Shown: piece after piece, positions 46,694-59,791 of the stretch
How the letters are laid out: each line of letters opens with the position of its first letter
Position numbering within the stretch: the stretch's first letter is position 1
Assembly: GCA_018873245.2 (NCBI GenBank)
Contig: JAEMBT020000006.1
Span: 7,957,855 to 8,021,854 of the forward strand
Reading direction: 5' to 3'
DNA: 64,000 nucleotides
From: Archegozetes longisetosus
Taxonomy: Eukaryota; Arthropoda; Arachnida; Sarcoptiformes; Trhypochthoniidae
Made by a program: the position numbers and the translations under genes
The notes under the pieces: model-generated
The model's input: only the letters and a program-made list of their open reading frames with translations
The model's database searches: none
Told to the model about the DNA's origin: nothing

Positions 46694-48593
46694 ACACAAG
46701 TTTAGACGAATGAGTTACTATTTGGTCGGTAATAATTTAGCACGAAAGTTTAAATAGATGTAGAACAGATTAAAATACAAATATTTCATAACGAACTTAT
46801 AATCGTTAAAATGGCTGACCACCAAAATGACTAAAACCTATTTGTGGTTCAACTAGTGGGACCTTCTCATGTTTGGGTTAGGTTAGTTTGGAGGGTACCT
46901 CAACTCACCTCTAATTCAAATCACATAAAAAGTTGTATACTTTTAAATGTAGAACTTTTTTAATTTGTTTTAATGATCGCTATAAAATAAAGTAAAATTA
47001 GATTATAATTCAAGTTTAAAACTATTACACTAATAGGTTTTGTATAAGCTATATTTTAAACTAAAATCTACATAGTGTGTGATTCCTAATCTGAATTTCA
47101 AGCTTCGATTTGTTCTCAACTTTATTACTCTATTACTTCAGAAACAATTGAACATAAACTTTGAAAATATCAGCTTAAGGACTTGATGGCTGAATCTAAG
47201 TGTTAAACATTCGGGAAAAAAGAACAAAAGATTAGCTTAGATTCACTCTCGGAAACAGATTCAGTTTTGACAATAGGTTTCCTCTACAGATGTCTTTCAA
47301 AAATTGATTATATTAATAATTTACACGAACATATAATGCGCTTTTTCGTATTATAAAACAGCTTTAATTATGGGGAAGTCACATCTATTATGGGACCTTT
47401 TGTACTATCTCATTTACCACATTAATACTGGTGGGAACATCAATAAACAAATACCGATCAGATTCTCATCAATTAGTTCTTTGGAAACTAATCTGAAAAA
47501 TATGATAATTGAAAAAATAATGACTGAAACATCGAACAAATGATTCAATTTTTAATTGTATTATCGATGGACATGAGCTCAATGACTATAAGTTTGATTC
47601 TAATGATTAATTTATTTTGGAAACAAGTTTGCGATATTGATCTGTTCTCATAACGAGTCATCTTTGCGGAAGACCAAGTCCTACTTCAATTAAGTCCAAA
47701 GTGATTTTCCAATTATAACATTTTCCATCAACATTCCAATTTGTAGTAAGATTTTTAGCTCGCAGTTCAATTCATTTTGATTATATTTCATATTTTTTTC
47801 TTTCTCTTCGCTGGAAACACGATAAAAACTTCTGAGACTCCAAATCGAGTTTTGACAAAAACGTCAATTTTCAAATTTATTTAAAAACTCCAATAATCAG
47901 GTTAAATAACTTCTTTTATTTCGTATAGACTTTATAAGAAATAAAAACAAGTGAAAAACAACATAAGTATTTACATGTAAAGAAAATTTTTACAATTAAG
48001 TATAGATTCTTATGAAAGTGTTATTGGAATTTAGAGGGTTAAGAATGTTTTTCAAAATAGGTTTGGCATCAGATTTATATTTAAAAGTTTGTTGTTCGAA
48101 AACAAGGCACTTTAATGTAAACAATTGGCAAAATATAAGGCACTCGAGTCTTGAAGGCATCAAATATCTGAAACTTAGAACCACTTCTAAAGTTCATGAC
48201 TGACTCGCGATAGGTTTGATTTTATTTGAAGGAAAATTAAAGGCTTTTAATCGACAGATACATAAAGCCATTGATATGGTGTAATAACTTTTGAGAAGTT
48301 GAATTTCTTCTTTTTCCTTATAAGTATTGGTTTGAGATCGAAAGGGAAGACAAGTTTAGATGACCCCAACTGTCTGTTCGAATAGATGTTTTGCACAAAA
48401 TGATAATTAGAGATAAATAGTAATAAAAGTGATATGCGATTGGCACGAATGTTGAGCTCTTCATAATAAACCATATGCGCTTCATATGCAATCATGAATC
48501 AAGTTTTCAAGATTGACAATAATTGAAGTTTGGAAATAAATGGCAATGTAGTGAAAGGAATCTATTATTGATTATAAAAAACATCAATTATTA

Positions 48594-51500
48594 TTAGATT
48601 GTAATATTGAAATATAAAAGTTTGTATTGAAATATGAGTGTTCGTATTGAATACCTAGTAGGATCCTTTCTTCTGTCGAATCCACTATCAATTGAAAGGG
48701 TGTTCATTTCTTGGCCGTATCGAGAATAACTAAAAGTTATCTGAAACAAGAATAATTTATTTTGAAAATTAACTTTAGTGTAGTCATTAAAGTTTATGAT
48801 GAATAGATGTTTCAAAGTTTTATTCATTATTCATTTCTATCATATTGTAATCAATCATTTGAGTAAATTCGCTAAACTTGAGAGAATCAAACCCTGATAT
48901 AGGATACGATAGCAAACAGAGATGATATTATATTCAATTGAATTATAGCTAACTAGTGTCAAACTACAAGACGGTATCTTTGGTGTCCTCTTATTCTCTA
49001 TAATTGTATTATTTGATTGGATTTCAATGAAAAGGTGAATGAGAGAAAATACTAAGTCGCGTGACAATAGGTGAAAATGGACATGAATTTAAATTAGTTT
49101 CTAAAAGCAGTGTTTAGAAGGCTTGACAAGTAAGTATAGAGCTAGCCTTAAAGGATTAAAATTGAAAACAAGTGGCATATAGGGTCAACAAACGAAATGG
49201 TAGTGGTTTGGGGAGCAGTCAAGTAGACAAATATGACTTAAAGTTTAGGCACAGCTGAAAATTGATATAGAAAAAGAGAGAAATAGTGGAATTGAACATT
49301 TAGTTACCTGTTGCGATAGAGAATCTAATTTTAAAAATTTCATGGGTTCCAAATGGGAATGAAATTTTTCTATTACTGTCAATCTCTTTGCGAGTAGATG
49401 TTCCACGATATAGCCTAAGGTGACATCGTCAGGCAAGCGAATTTTTTCTCCAATACTGATAAATTTTCCACCACTGAAATTAACGATAAAATGGTAAGTA
49501 AAAAAACAAAATTGTATCAAATCATCTAAACCGACAATTCATACCTCGCTATGGGCATCATTTTGAGAGCCAGAGCACGGCTCAAACAAAAGCCGGCCCC
49601 ACCGGTTGCAAACCAAAACGCAATTTTCTTCTGCAACAACCGAAAAATTTCTTAAGCGATCATTACTTTCAAAACGTAACAAACAAAAAATCAACTCTTG
49701 TGTAATTGCATGCATTAAACAATTTGAAAATATTTTAGAAACATTTTTGAGTCTATTCAAAGCAATTACAAACATACAAACAATTTGACCAATGTTGAAC
49801 TTTTGTCAATTTCAAGTTTTTTACACTTTACAAACTAAAATGTCAATTAGAAGATAGAGTTGAGACTGAAATGCTGCTCAACATTTATATGAACATCTAC
49901 GTCAGTCCATTCACTAGTAAAATCAAGTAAGACAATTAGTTGTGCGTAAATGCACAACAATTACAGTGAACTTCAATTTTTTGGTCAGTTAGGCATAAAG
50001 CTTGAGATATCATAGTTTAAGCTTTAGAGACAGATTGAGATGTTATATTCAAATCATTAGACTTAATTAGGATTTAATAATGAGTGATTGCAGTGGCATC
50101 AAATTGTCAAAGTTGTTGATTATAGTGAATGAGTTGTTTTTATGCATATGAAGCAGTGTTTCATCCTTGTTAATTACCTCAATCTATATTAATTGCTAGT
50201 GACTAGCCTGGATGTGTGACGAAAACTCTAAGGGTGATGCTTATTGTAGCGAATGTCCAATTCTTATAAAAATCGCTTGGTTCAATTTATTTGAAGAGAG
50301 TCCTCGCATATAAGAAGTAACTCAATAATACCTATATTTAAGGAACATATTTGAAATGGGCTTACTTCTAAAGACAATCCACTAATTTAGTTGCAGACCA
50401 AAAAAGATCGAGATAATAGACTCATTTTAAAAATAATAACAGACTAACTATTTTTACCTAATTTTTTTTCGAAACCACAATAATAGAAGGACTAAGAGTT
50501 GATAGCATGAAATTTTAAGAAACTGGTCCAGCGCTCAGATGTGTGGCATCGTTTTTCATAATCATTTTCTTTGATAGCTCACATTGAAACTTCTTGAATG
50601 AGTGAATTTAATTCATCTTTGAATACTTTAATAGCTTAAGAGTTGGTTTGAAATTTGGTTGGTATAAAAATAGCAATCACTGTATTTTTGGTCTTTTATT
50701 ACTATAGTCTCGATGAGGCATTAGCCATAAATTGTAATAGAGTCACTGTATATGTTAGCGACTTCAGTCTCAGTTTCATTTTATCAATACAATGAATCCA
50801 AAGTCCGCCCACAAAGTCCCGAAGCAGGTCATCGAGAATATTATTGAAGTGTCAGCGAGAATACAAAGAACAGGAAAAGCTTCTGAATTATAACATTTCA
50901 GCTTATACTCAACTGAAACTCCTAAACAAACATATACTTTTCCATCAATTAATGTAAATAAGTTTTGACCGTCTCTTCGTTAAATGTGTCAGTTATAAGT
51001 TTGAGTTAATTCAATACTCATGTGAATATTTCTAGGGATAAGTTTGAGCAGGAACAATAAAATCTTTTATTTGAGGAATTGGTCACGTATATGATATACA
51101 GTCGAAATTATATGAAAGTTCGACTCACTAATACACCAACTGTTAAGTCGTTTTTCAGGTCTTATTTCTTATCTCAAAATACAGTATCTTTTTTATTATT
51201 TGATTTATTGTAGTATAAATTGAGAAATGAAGTAAAGTATAACAAATTTGAAGGAGATATGTTTCACGTAAAAGTGACTCTCCAGTAGAATAACATAGTT
51301 ATTGTTGTGTGTTGAAGAGTAGGATTAGATGTTAAAAACTGAAAGTTAATTAGTAACTTACATGTATATTATCGCGATTCAATATTTCAAGTGGCTGTCG
51401 AATACTCGGTTTACCCAAATACCAATCTTCGAGTGGATTGTACTTTCGAAGTAATTGTACTAGTTGAGGAACGTTTACATAATTGTCATCATCAAAATGA

Positions 51501-54500
51501 CAAAACCACCTCTTATTGCTTTCAATAAACGTATCGAATTCTACACTCATTTTACAACAGAGTGCTTTCCTAAAACAAAAATTCATCATAATTAATAATA
51601 GAGAATATCAAAATTGATCTTTTCATTTGTTCAGTATCAGTTTTCTCCAATCAACTAATCATTTCTGGACTAGACTGACATACAAACAGCTCATCTTTGT
51701 TTTTCAGCTGCTCTATAAAGAAGTATGCGTAAAAACTTGAAATACTTTCAACTTAGTCGATAAGTATTTTCGTCAATCAAAACTGTTTATTTAGGTTTTG
51801 GACATATTGAGCTGAATGAAATACTAAATTCTCCGAATCGATATCTAGTTTTGTATTCCATTTGGTTTTGTTGAAAGACTTATTTTTAAGAAGGTTGAAA
51901 AAGTTGAACCTGAATGCTTTTTAATCGACTTTTTGTTGTGTTCATTATCCTCTTTCTAACTGTTATGCATTATTCCTTTTTTGTGAAATATTACGATAGA
52001 AAAAAACTCATTTAGTTCTTGAACAAGTTCTGCACGAAAATGGAATTTAAGAGAGCAGTTGTCCAGGTGTTAGTCTTCAAATAATCATATGTATATATAG
52101 AGTAAACTTTGCAGAAGCCAATATTCGCAGTGATCTCTTATCGTTAGGTCAAGTATCGTTTGGCAGAAATGTCTGACAAAACCAATAGAAACTAATGAAA
52201 ATCTGAAAGAGCTCATCAAATCAAGCCATATTTGGGAGTAATGAACATTTGCAATAATTATTTTCAATTGAACATTTAGTTAGGAACAAAGTCTGAAAAA
52301 ATAGAATTATTTCAGATTGGAGTAGAGAAAAAAGAAGCTCAGCTAAACGGGATATAAAGGTAGCAGTTTTAGGACGATTAGGGCATACCACAAGTGGAGC
52401 CGTTCTCGTCTACCACCTGCCTCTATCACTGCTATAGAATCCCCAAAGGAGTCTCGACTCGCCCTCCTATAGCATAAACCTTTACGACTAAACTCCTCGC
52501 GGACAGAATAATCTATTTTTTTATTGCACAACTCAACTGTTGCTTTACTTCAACTTAAAATTAGTGAAAAAACAAAATTATGCAGTTCTAACCTTAAGAT
52601 GCAAACCAGTGGACTTTTGCTGATAATCTAATAGAATATCAGTTTGAATAGAGAGGAAATGAAGAGATTGTCTAATATTTATTTTGAAGACATCAGAATC
52701 TAATTAGTGAGCTGAGTGAAGTTGGTGCAAAAAGCTTAAGGCAGAGACATTATCTTAGAGAGTGATTGGAGTAGAGCTGCGATACATTGATTTATGATGT
52801 AGACGTGAAAACTGACTTAAGGGTAACTTTAGGGTGACTTTAGGCAGAACACAAAGCTAGTATTTCGATAAAAACTGAGTACAACGCCCAACACGGGTAG
52901 ACCAAAGTATTTTAACTGCTGGTATTACACACCAAAAAAGTTGCAAAACAACATTTTCATAGCATATATCAGTTATATTCATAATTTATGGATCATAAAG
53001 CTATGCTTCAAAATTAACTATTGCTTTACTTCTGCTACGAAAACACCACTTAAATAGTCAGAGTTCCTAAACTTGTTCGCTGTATGAAAGACTAGTAGAA
53101 AAGATGATTTGAAAGTTGAAAATAAGTACAACTAACCTGTTGTGAGATGAGGAGCAGTTTGTATTGATTAGGTGTCCGCCTAAATAATATTAATTGAGAA
53201 ATTTTTCATTAAAATTGATGCCTAATTCAGGAGTGCAAGTTATATCGTACCTGATTTTTCATTATAAATCGGATCCTCGGCGTCGCTGAAGAAATATGTC
53301 TTTAAAATGATAAAAAAGATAATTAGTATAAAATTCAATATAAGAATTGATAACTAATATAACGGAACTGAATGTATAATAAACTAATATTAAGGATATA
53401 TCGGTTTAGGTTTAGTGACACGAAAATAAGATATGACAAAATGAATAGAAATATTTGGCGTACAGAAATGCAAATTTCTACCGCTTTCTGGTAAACAAGT
53501 ATAAAGAGATATTCAAATAAAAGAAGATGTGATTAATCAGGTGTGCGGGATATACTTGATACGAAGTCTATTGATGTAAAACTTAATCCTTAAATGGAAT
53601 AAAATGTAAAAAGAAGGTGAAAAATAGTTGAGCTATGCATCTGTGAGTCTGTTTATTGGCAAAACGCAATAGTACAGTTATTTTGGTAAAAAGGAGCCAT
53701 GAATTTTTGGGGGTTCTTTCAAAAGAATTAGGATTAGGGTAGCCGTTCACAGTAGTAGGTTTAGCAATAATAGCGGACTACAACAGTAAGTGCTTTGAGC
53801 TAAAAAGAACCCAAGCTTGTTTCTGAATGTCTTTTTTCAACTTTTATTCTATTCATACCAGAAAATGCATTCCCAAACTCAATTATTTAACTATGATTTC
53901 ACAGATTCAGCTATAGACCTAAAATTGATAGTAACTTATACTGAAAAGAATGATATTGTAAATTTCAAACATGTTTATCCTGAAGTGAAAATTTCATACT
54001 TTCATATATAGAATGTGATTGCAAAAAGTCTAACTGAGAAAGCTGAAAATCTTAGAAATCTTAGTTAAGCTGATGTGGACATGGTAAAGATGAAGACAGT
54101 GTTTTGTAGGCCATAAAAGTTAGTTAAGAGTAGTGGGAGATATGTTAAGTGAAATGGGAAATGAGTAGGAGATGCTAATCAACATATTCGATCTTTTCAA
54201 GTCATTCGAAAATCTACTTGCAAAGCAAAGAACTCATTTGAATAGACAGTCTGTATTTTTTGTGTCCCGCGTCAGCTTTCATGGCGTGTTGAGTTTCTAG
54301 CAGTGAATTTAGTTTTGCAGACAGTATTCTATGTTAGTGAATGCATACATAAAAGTTTGCCACTTCAATGAGCTCTTAGGGGTAGAGGTGAGGGAAGAAA
54401 AGGTTTTGTGTTCAGTTCAAATGCACAACTTATCAGTGAGCAATTGCAAACTTTCTCCCTTTGCCTTTATAGAAGGCAGACTCTCAAACGAACAAATGTT

Positions 54501-57500
54501 TAGTATAACATATTTGACAACAAGAGAAAGCCAAGTCTAAAGAAAAATTTATTCCCCTCCTCAGACCTTTCACTTATTCATTGAGTTTGACCATCAGCTA
54601 CAAAAAATTAAAAATTGCATATCATGTTGTTCACCAAATAATGTTTGTTGAGCTAAGAAATAGCACTAGTTTCAGACATAAAGAGTCATTGTTGCTACAA
54701 CTTTCCATTAAATTGAGTGCCTCTACTTCAAAAATAATCACCGGCAACAAAGAACTTTTCGAATTATCGAATCCATTGCTTATTCCATACAATTAACATC
54801 AAATAGCAAATTAAATTGAAGCTTATGTTCAAACTTTGATCTTCAGTTCGATTAGTTTGAAAGTTTTGCTCAATTGTTGCTCTATTGTCGGTAAAGAATG
54901 CCGAAAGTACACAAAAAACTTAATCAAAAGTTAAAGATTGATTATGTTTGTACTTAATGCATGATTTAAGACAAGATGCTATTGTGTTATCGAAAACTAT
55001 TTTTTATTTGCACAGATTTGAAACTACTTTCATCTAAACTCTAGTTCAGTTTCTGTCATTTTTATTAGGTATAAGAATGTAAGAGTTTCACCACTAGAAG
55101 GTTAAGTTTCGGTTTCGACATATGTTTCCCATATGTAAAGCAGCCGAAAATGGTTAATAGAAAGTAAATTAGAAAAGACCTGTTTCGAGAGATGTTTCGG
55201 TTTAGTTAATTATAAATATTTGGAATGCTTGCGAAAGTTATTCAACAATTGAGACACAGTTACCCAATGAGCGGAATTGAGGAGAGCGGAACCGTTGTAT
55301 AATTGGCAGACGGAACTGAGTTGTGTGCAGATTTGGTTCCCACGTTTAAATCATCGCTCGTCAGTGCAATATAAAAAAGATAAGAGTGGGCTTTAATTCA
55401 AAACAATGACACGCGTCGGCAGGTGTCACACACAATGTCGTACTTTGAAAGAACAATATGCTGCACATCATTCGCTTTGCAAAACTAAATAATAGCTTAT
55501 AGTGGAGTAGCTGGTGTAGAGTAGCTGGTGTAATGTAGCTTATGTAATCTAGAATGCAATGCTAAGTCATTGTTAAGGATAAAGCCAACCAAACTTCATG
55601 GGAAAGTTAAAGCTATAAATTGAATAAGTTTAATACTTGTAATTTTTTCTATTAGTCAACGTTATGGAGAATTGCATTTTTGATGTAATATTTTGTGAAT
55701 AGGAATAATAAATCTGTTAATTCGTTGTTGAATGAGGATGTTTATATAAGAGATTCGTCAGTAATGACAAACTTTCACATAAATATCTGATTGACTACTT
55801 CTAACATAAGCCATGCTCGAGTTAAGCCTTATTGAATTTCATGAAATTATCATTATTTATGACAGTTTTCATAGAAGTTGGCTTTGAAATTTCTCTTTCG
55901 GTTAGAAAATAGATAAGCTAATCATTCAATTAAGCAAAATTAAATAACATCCACTCGCATAATCGCTCATTCATTATAAACATTTTTATCACTAAACTTA
56001 TAATTGATTCATATAGATCAGACTTTCGAACAAAATGCAAAGTTCTCAGATAAGCTAAAGTTTTGTTCCAGAAGACTATCCATGTTTTTATTACATGAAA
56101 ATGAGTTTGTTGTACAAAATAATATGCTAAACTACTAGACTGATCGTTTAAGTGTATATCATATGTTAATCATATAGCATTACACAGAAAGATTAGCTAC
56201 AATCTTCATCTTTTTCATGTTATCCACTAATATCTACATCAATCAGTCCTGTTGTCTAGTCTTAAGCCTATTCTCAGTGAATTCTCGCACGTCTTTTGCT
56301 TTCTTTAGAGATTCACGACTTGGGCAAATCGTGAATCACGCACTGCGAGGGATATAACATCTGCAAATCATATTTTATTATCATAAAGTACGGCAATAGT
56401 TTGTGCCAATAACTTGAATTGTTATTATACGAAACGAAATTTTCAAACATACAAATTACACTTTGAATAAATGAATTCTCTTCTTTCAATAGCTGAACCT
56501 TTGATTCTAGAAAACATTTTCTATTGATCCATTATAACGATAAAGTATTCTTCACTTTTAATAATAGATGTTGTCAGAGCTTTCATATGAATTGTAAATC
56601 GATCGTTACAATCAAAAATTTTTAATATTCTAAATAGTTTTATTCAATGTCAGAAATTTCAATTTTCTAAACTTTAGTCTTGAGTATGCACTCGAAAACT
56701 TATTCAAATTTGAAATGATTTGACAGGTATCTCAAAGTTTAGATATTATCTAACTTTCATAAAAATACAATAGATCTTTAAGAAAATGTCTATATCTGTC
56801 AACTACAAGAAACTCAAAACGTTGATCAGTGTAACGAACTTTCATAAGTCCATAAGTTCTATCGACAAAATCAATTGAGTGTTGAAAGCAATCAAATCAA
56901 TTAAAAGTATGAGAACTAATAAGTTTAAGGTAAATATTGACAACACATTCGTATCTTAATGATTACTTAAGAAATAATAATTATTGTCAGAGACCATTGA
57001 GATTAAACGAATTTTGGGCAAATAATTGAAGTGACTGTTGAGAAGAATTATAGTTAGATCCTAATCAAAATAAACTTCATCCAAATAATGGGCAATTGAT
57101 TGATTTTTCGGATTTAATGCAAACTAGAACTAATAATTATTTGAACTAATTTTCAAACCAACTTTCAGGATGGTTAAAACTAACAAAGAAAAATAATACA
57201 CTTTTTTGAAAGACTTAGAAGTACAGTAGCGCTCCTTATCTTCAATCTTGGCATAAAAATCATAATCTATTATTCATGTCAAATACTATTAGTATGTTTT
57301 CAAACTAAATCTTTCTTTTAGGAAATAGCAAAACACTAATTATCTTATAAACAGAGCTTTTGTTAACCTTGGAGGCAAACCAAAAGAGAAGCTTAAAATG
57401 CCTAACAAGACTAAAGCCTATTTGTATTGTGCGACCATTAGATGACTGATAACACGATAAAAATATAGTTAAATCCCTAAATCATTAACAGTACAATTCT

Positions 57501-58220
57501 ATATCATTTTAGATCTCTGAATCTACTGAAAATGTTCGATTATAAACAATACGAGTGATTCCTGTGACTTTTGAAACTTTTATGTCAACATTGACATCAA
57601 AACTTCAATCAACATAACATAACATAATTCATAATTTTTTATAAGGAAAGTACAATATTTTCCTCGTCCAAACTAATGATGTATTGTTTAAAATATGATT
57701 CTAGTACAATTGGATTAAGTAAACATTTTACCTGATCTTTAGCTAATGCAAACCAAGTCCGCAAAATGAGATCGAGTCGAGTTGAGTGAAAATTTTTAGT
57801 TGTCTTTACGCTAATAAAAATATCGTTCAAAGTTGTTATCGGGAACTTATTTTTATGGATTTCTTTCAGTCTATTTATATGATTATTAAAATTTGAATAG
57901 TTAACTAGATTTTCAGTATTGCTTATATGACTGAAGTCTCTGTGCACTTCTTTAGCACTATTTTCGTAATTATTGCTACTTATCGACTTTTCATTATCAA
58001 TCTTATTATCGATTACAGAACGCGGAACTCTTTCTTGAAAGCTTATAAAGCTATCATCTTCAGGAATCAGATGGTTTAAGTTGTGGCCATCAGTTGGGGA
58101 AGTGATAGAAATTGGACCATGTGTTGTTTGAGTGGCCCAAATGACCAGAACTGTTGCATAACAAACGCCAAAACAGACGAGAACTGTTCTCAGAGCCAGC
58201 TTTTTGGCCCTTAATCGCAT
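48594..58220 (-). CDS. fng: Fringe, beta-1,3-N-acetylglucosaminyltransferase of the Notch pathway
   Basis: Golgi enzyme that extends O-fucose on Notch EGF repeats and sets ligand preference. Exons: 58220-57732, 53299-53251, 53179-53137, 51569-51362, 49630-49545, 49473-49308 and 48740-48594; all phases match, 395 residues (Drosophila Fringe 412). A type II signal anchor lies at about 11-30. Landmarks: [44 protein letters not shown], the metal-binding DDD in [64 protein letters not shown] and [10 protein letters not shown]. Intron 1 is 4.4 kb. The 3' end is uncertain: exon 7 may splice at 48655 (AG|GTATTC) to an exon 48167-47996, giving 432 residues and a SRLECLIFCQLF segment with a cysteine that could match the conserved C-terminal one. 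Confidence 0.95.
53300..57731. other. Intron 1 of Fringe; no nested gene recognised
   Basis: AT-rich intron of 4.4 kb. Plus-strand open frames at 53817-54011, 54331-54540 and 54581-54796 have no recognisable motif or splice support. Smaller Fringe introns (49631-51361, 51570-53136) are also empty to my reading; 52380-52520 is slightly GC-richer but unassigned. Confidence 0.65.
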
Positions 58221-59791
58221 TTGTTCACAATTAGTACATCAATTGCTTTAGATATTGAGACCATTATTATTACACTTGTCAGGATTGAGAAACAAACACT
58301 CAGATGTGAACTGTTTTAGTGACAAATTTGATTTGAAGCAAAGTTTCATATATAGAACCATTTGAGTGATTTAGTGGCAATCACTCGAGATCAAAGTAAA
58401 ACACGTTCAACAAGTGTGTCAGCCATCACATCAACTCTATTGCCAGCCCTAAACTTTACCATTACCTCGACTATCCGCTTAGGCGAGGAGGAGCTCATCC
58501 TCAGGAGACCAATCTCTGAGATTTCATGAATTCCTTCACTCACAATGCAACTTTATCTGAAGCCAACCAACACTTTAAACTCCATCTGCAGTGCTCTCTT
58601 TTAGACTTTAAGCCTACATTTGTTTGTCTGATAAGAAACCAAAAGTTTGACTCTGTGTTCAAAAGTAGCCTAAATTAATTAGTCATCGATTCTTCAACTT
58701 AGAGCTCAATCCAACAAATCTTGTTCATATTTCTTAAACAATTGTTTTGGGATAACATCTTTTTTGAATAAACAAACGATTAAGAATAAACTTATTTTAA
58801 ATTTTTTGTAATTATAAAAACTTACAGAATAACTTTGAACATATCTTGAACATCGATACAAAAAATAATGACTAGACTCAATCATTCAACACAATGTCCA
58901 CCCAACATAAGTTTTATGTTAATTAAAAACAATATCCCATAGATTATTCAAATGCTTTGCTAAACAAACCTCTTTTGGAGAAATGACCTTAAAATGACAT
59001 AGATATCAAGTTATTCAATTCAATCACTTTAGTTATGAGAATGTTGTTTCGATGCATTAGCAAATATTTGCCATCATTTCTCAAATAAGCTTTAATCTAA
59101 CAAAAATGCTATTAGTAACATCTGATTGCAAATACGGATAATGGAAAACACCGGTGTCTAAAACAATCCCTAAAATCAACTTATCTGAATCGTTCTAGGT
59201 AAGTTCTGAAGCAGATTTCAACAGGGAAGTTTATTTCTTGCAAACCATTTTCATCAATCAATATATTGGGATTCAAGTTTTAAAGCAAAAAAGCCACTGA
59301 ATATAGCCTGTATAAATTTGATAAATCTTTATTTTCAAATATATTTTAGATAAAATACAATACTTGTCAACACATTTGATAAGTTGAAAGCAATAATTTA
59401 GTCTATAAGAAATGCAATAGTAATCTTATTAATACTAATGCACGTCATAATATTTGCACATATTTGACTTCAGATGTAAAAAGTACTGAACAAATCAAAT
59501 TTTATAGATAAGTTTTCAAAGTTTTACGGAATAATTTCTGTATCACATTTTGGTTCATTATATTTATTAATTGAAGCATTAAGTGCTCAGTCCTTGCTTA
59601 TTCGCGTCCAAATAATTACAGTGAAACCTGTCTAACTTTAACATGTTAAATGGTTTTAAAAATCACTAACAATTAAGCCTTGCTTTCTGTGATATTTTTG
59701 TATTGTCTTTAAGAACTTAATTACATGTTAAAGTTAGACAGGTTTTACTGTATCAAATTTATCGATATAAATAATTTGTTCATAAATAGAA
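58221..59791. other. Intergenic between Fringe (start) and GGA (stop), both minus strand
   Basis: About 1.6 kb. The Fringe promoter should lie just above 58220; 58430-58560 is locally less AT-rich. A family A MITE-like element occupies 59617-59752. A minus-strand AATAAA (TTTATT at 59563-59568) could serve GGA. Confidence 0.6.
59617..59752. mobile_element. MITE-like element, family A (best-preserved copy)
   Basis: Left end TACAGTGAAACCTGTCTAAC, right end GTTAGACAGGTTTTACTGTA: 20-bp ends that are inverted complements except for one mismatch. Internal arms ACATGTTAAA and TTAATTACATGT continue the fold-back. TA at both borders fits a TA target duplication. It lies about 40 bp downstream of the GGA stop codon. 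Confidence 0.8.

Larger units (their letters stand above)
42604..47995. other. Gene-poor region with fold-back elements and a possible decayed gene copy
   Basis: About 5.4 kb between the ArfGAP2/3 start and the 3' side of Fringe. It contains the fold-back elements at 42965-43130, 44204-44506, 45655-45810, 46252-46358 and 46550-46693, and the broken coding-like stretch 44721-45094. Apart from these I see only AT-rich sequence. Confidence 0.6.

Noticed and set aside
53817-54796. Three plus-strand frames in Fringe intron 1, considered as a nested gene
   Set aside because: Frames are short and separated by stops; no conserved motif and no good splice sites joining them.
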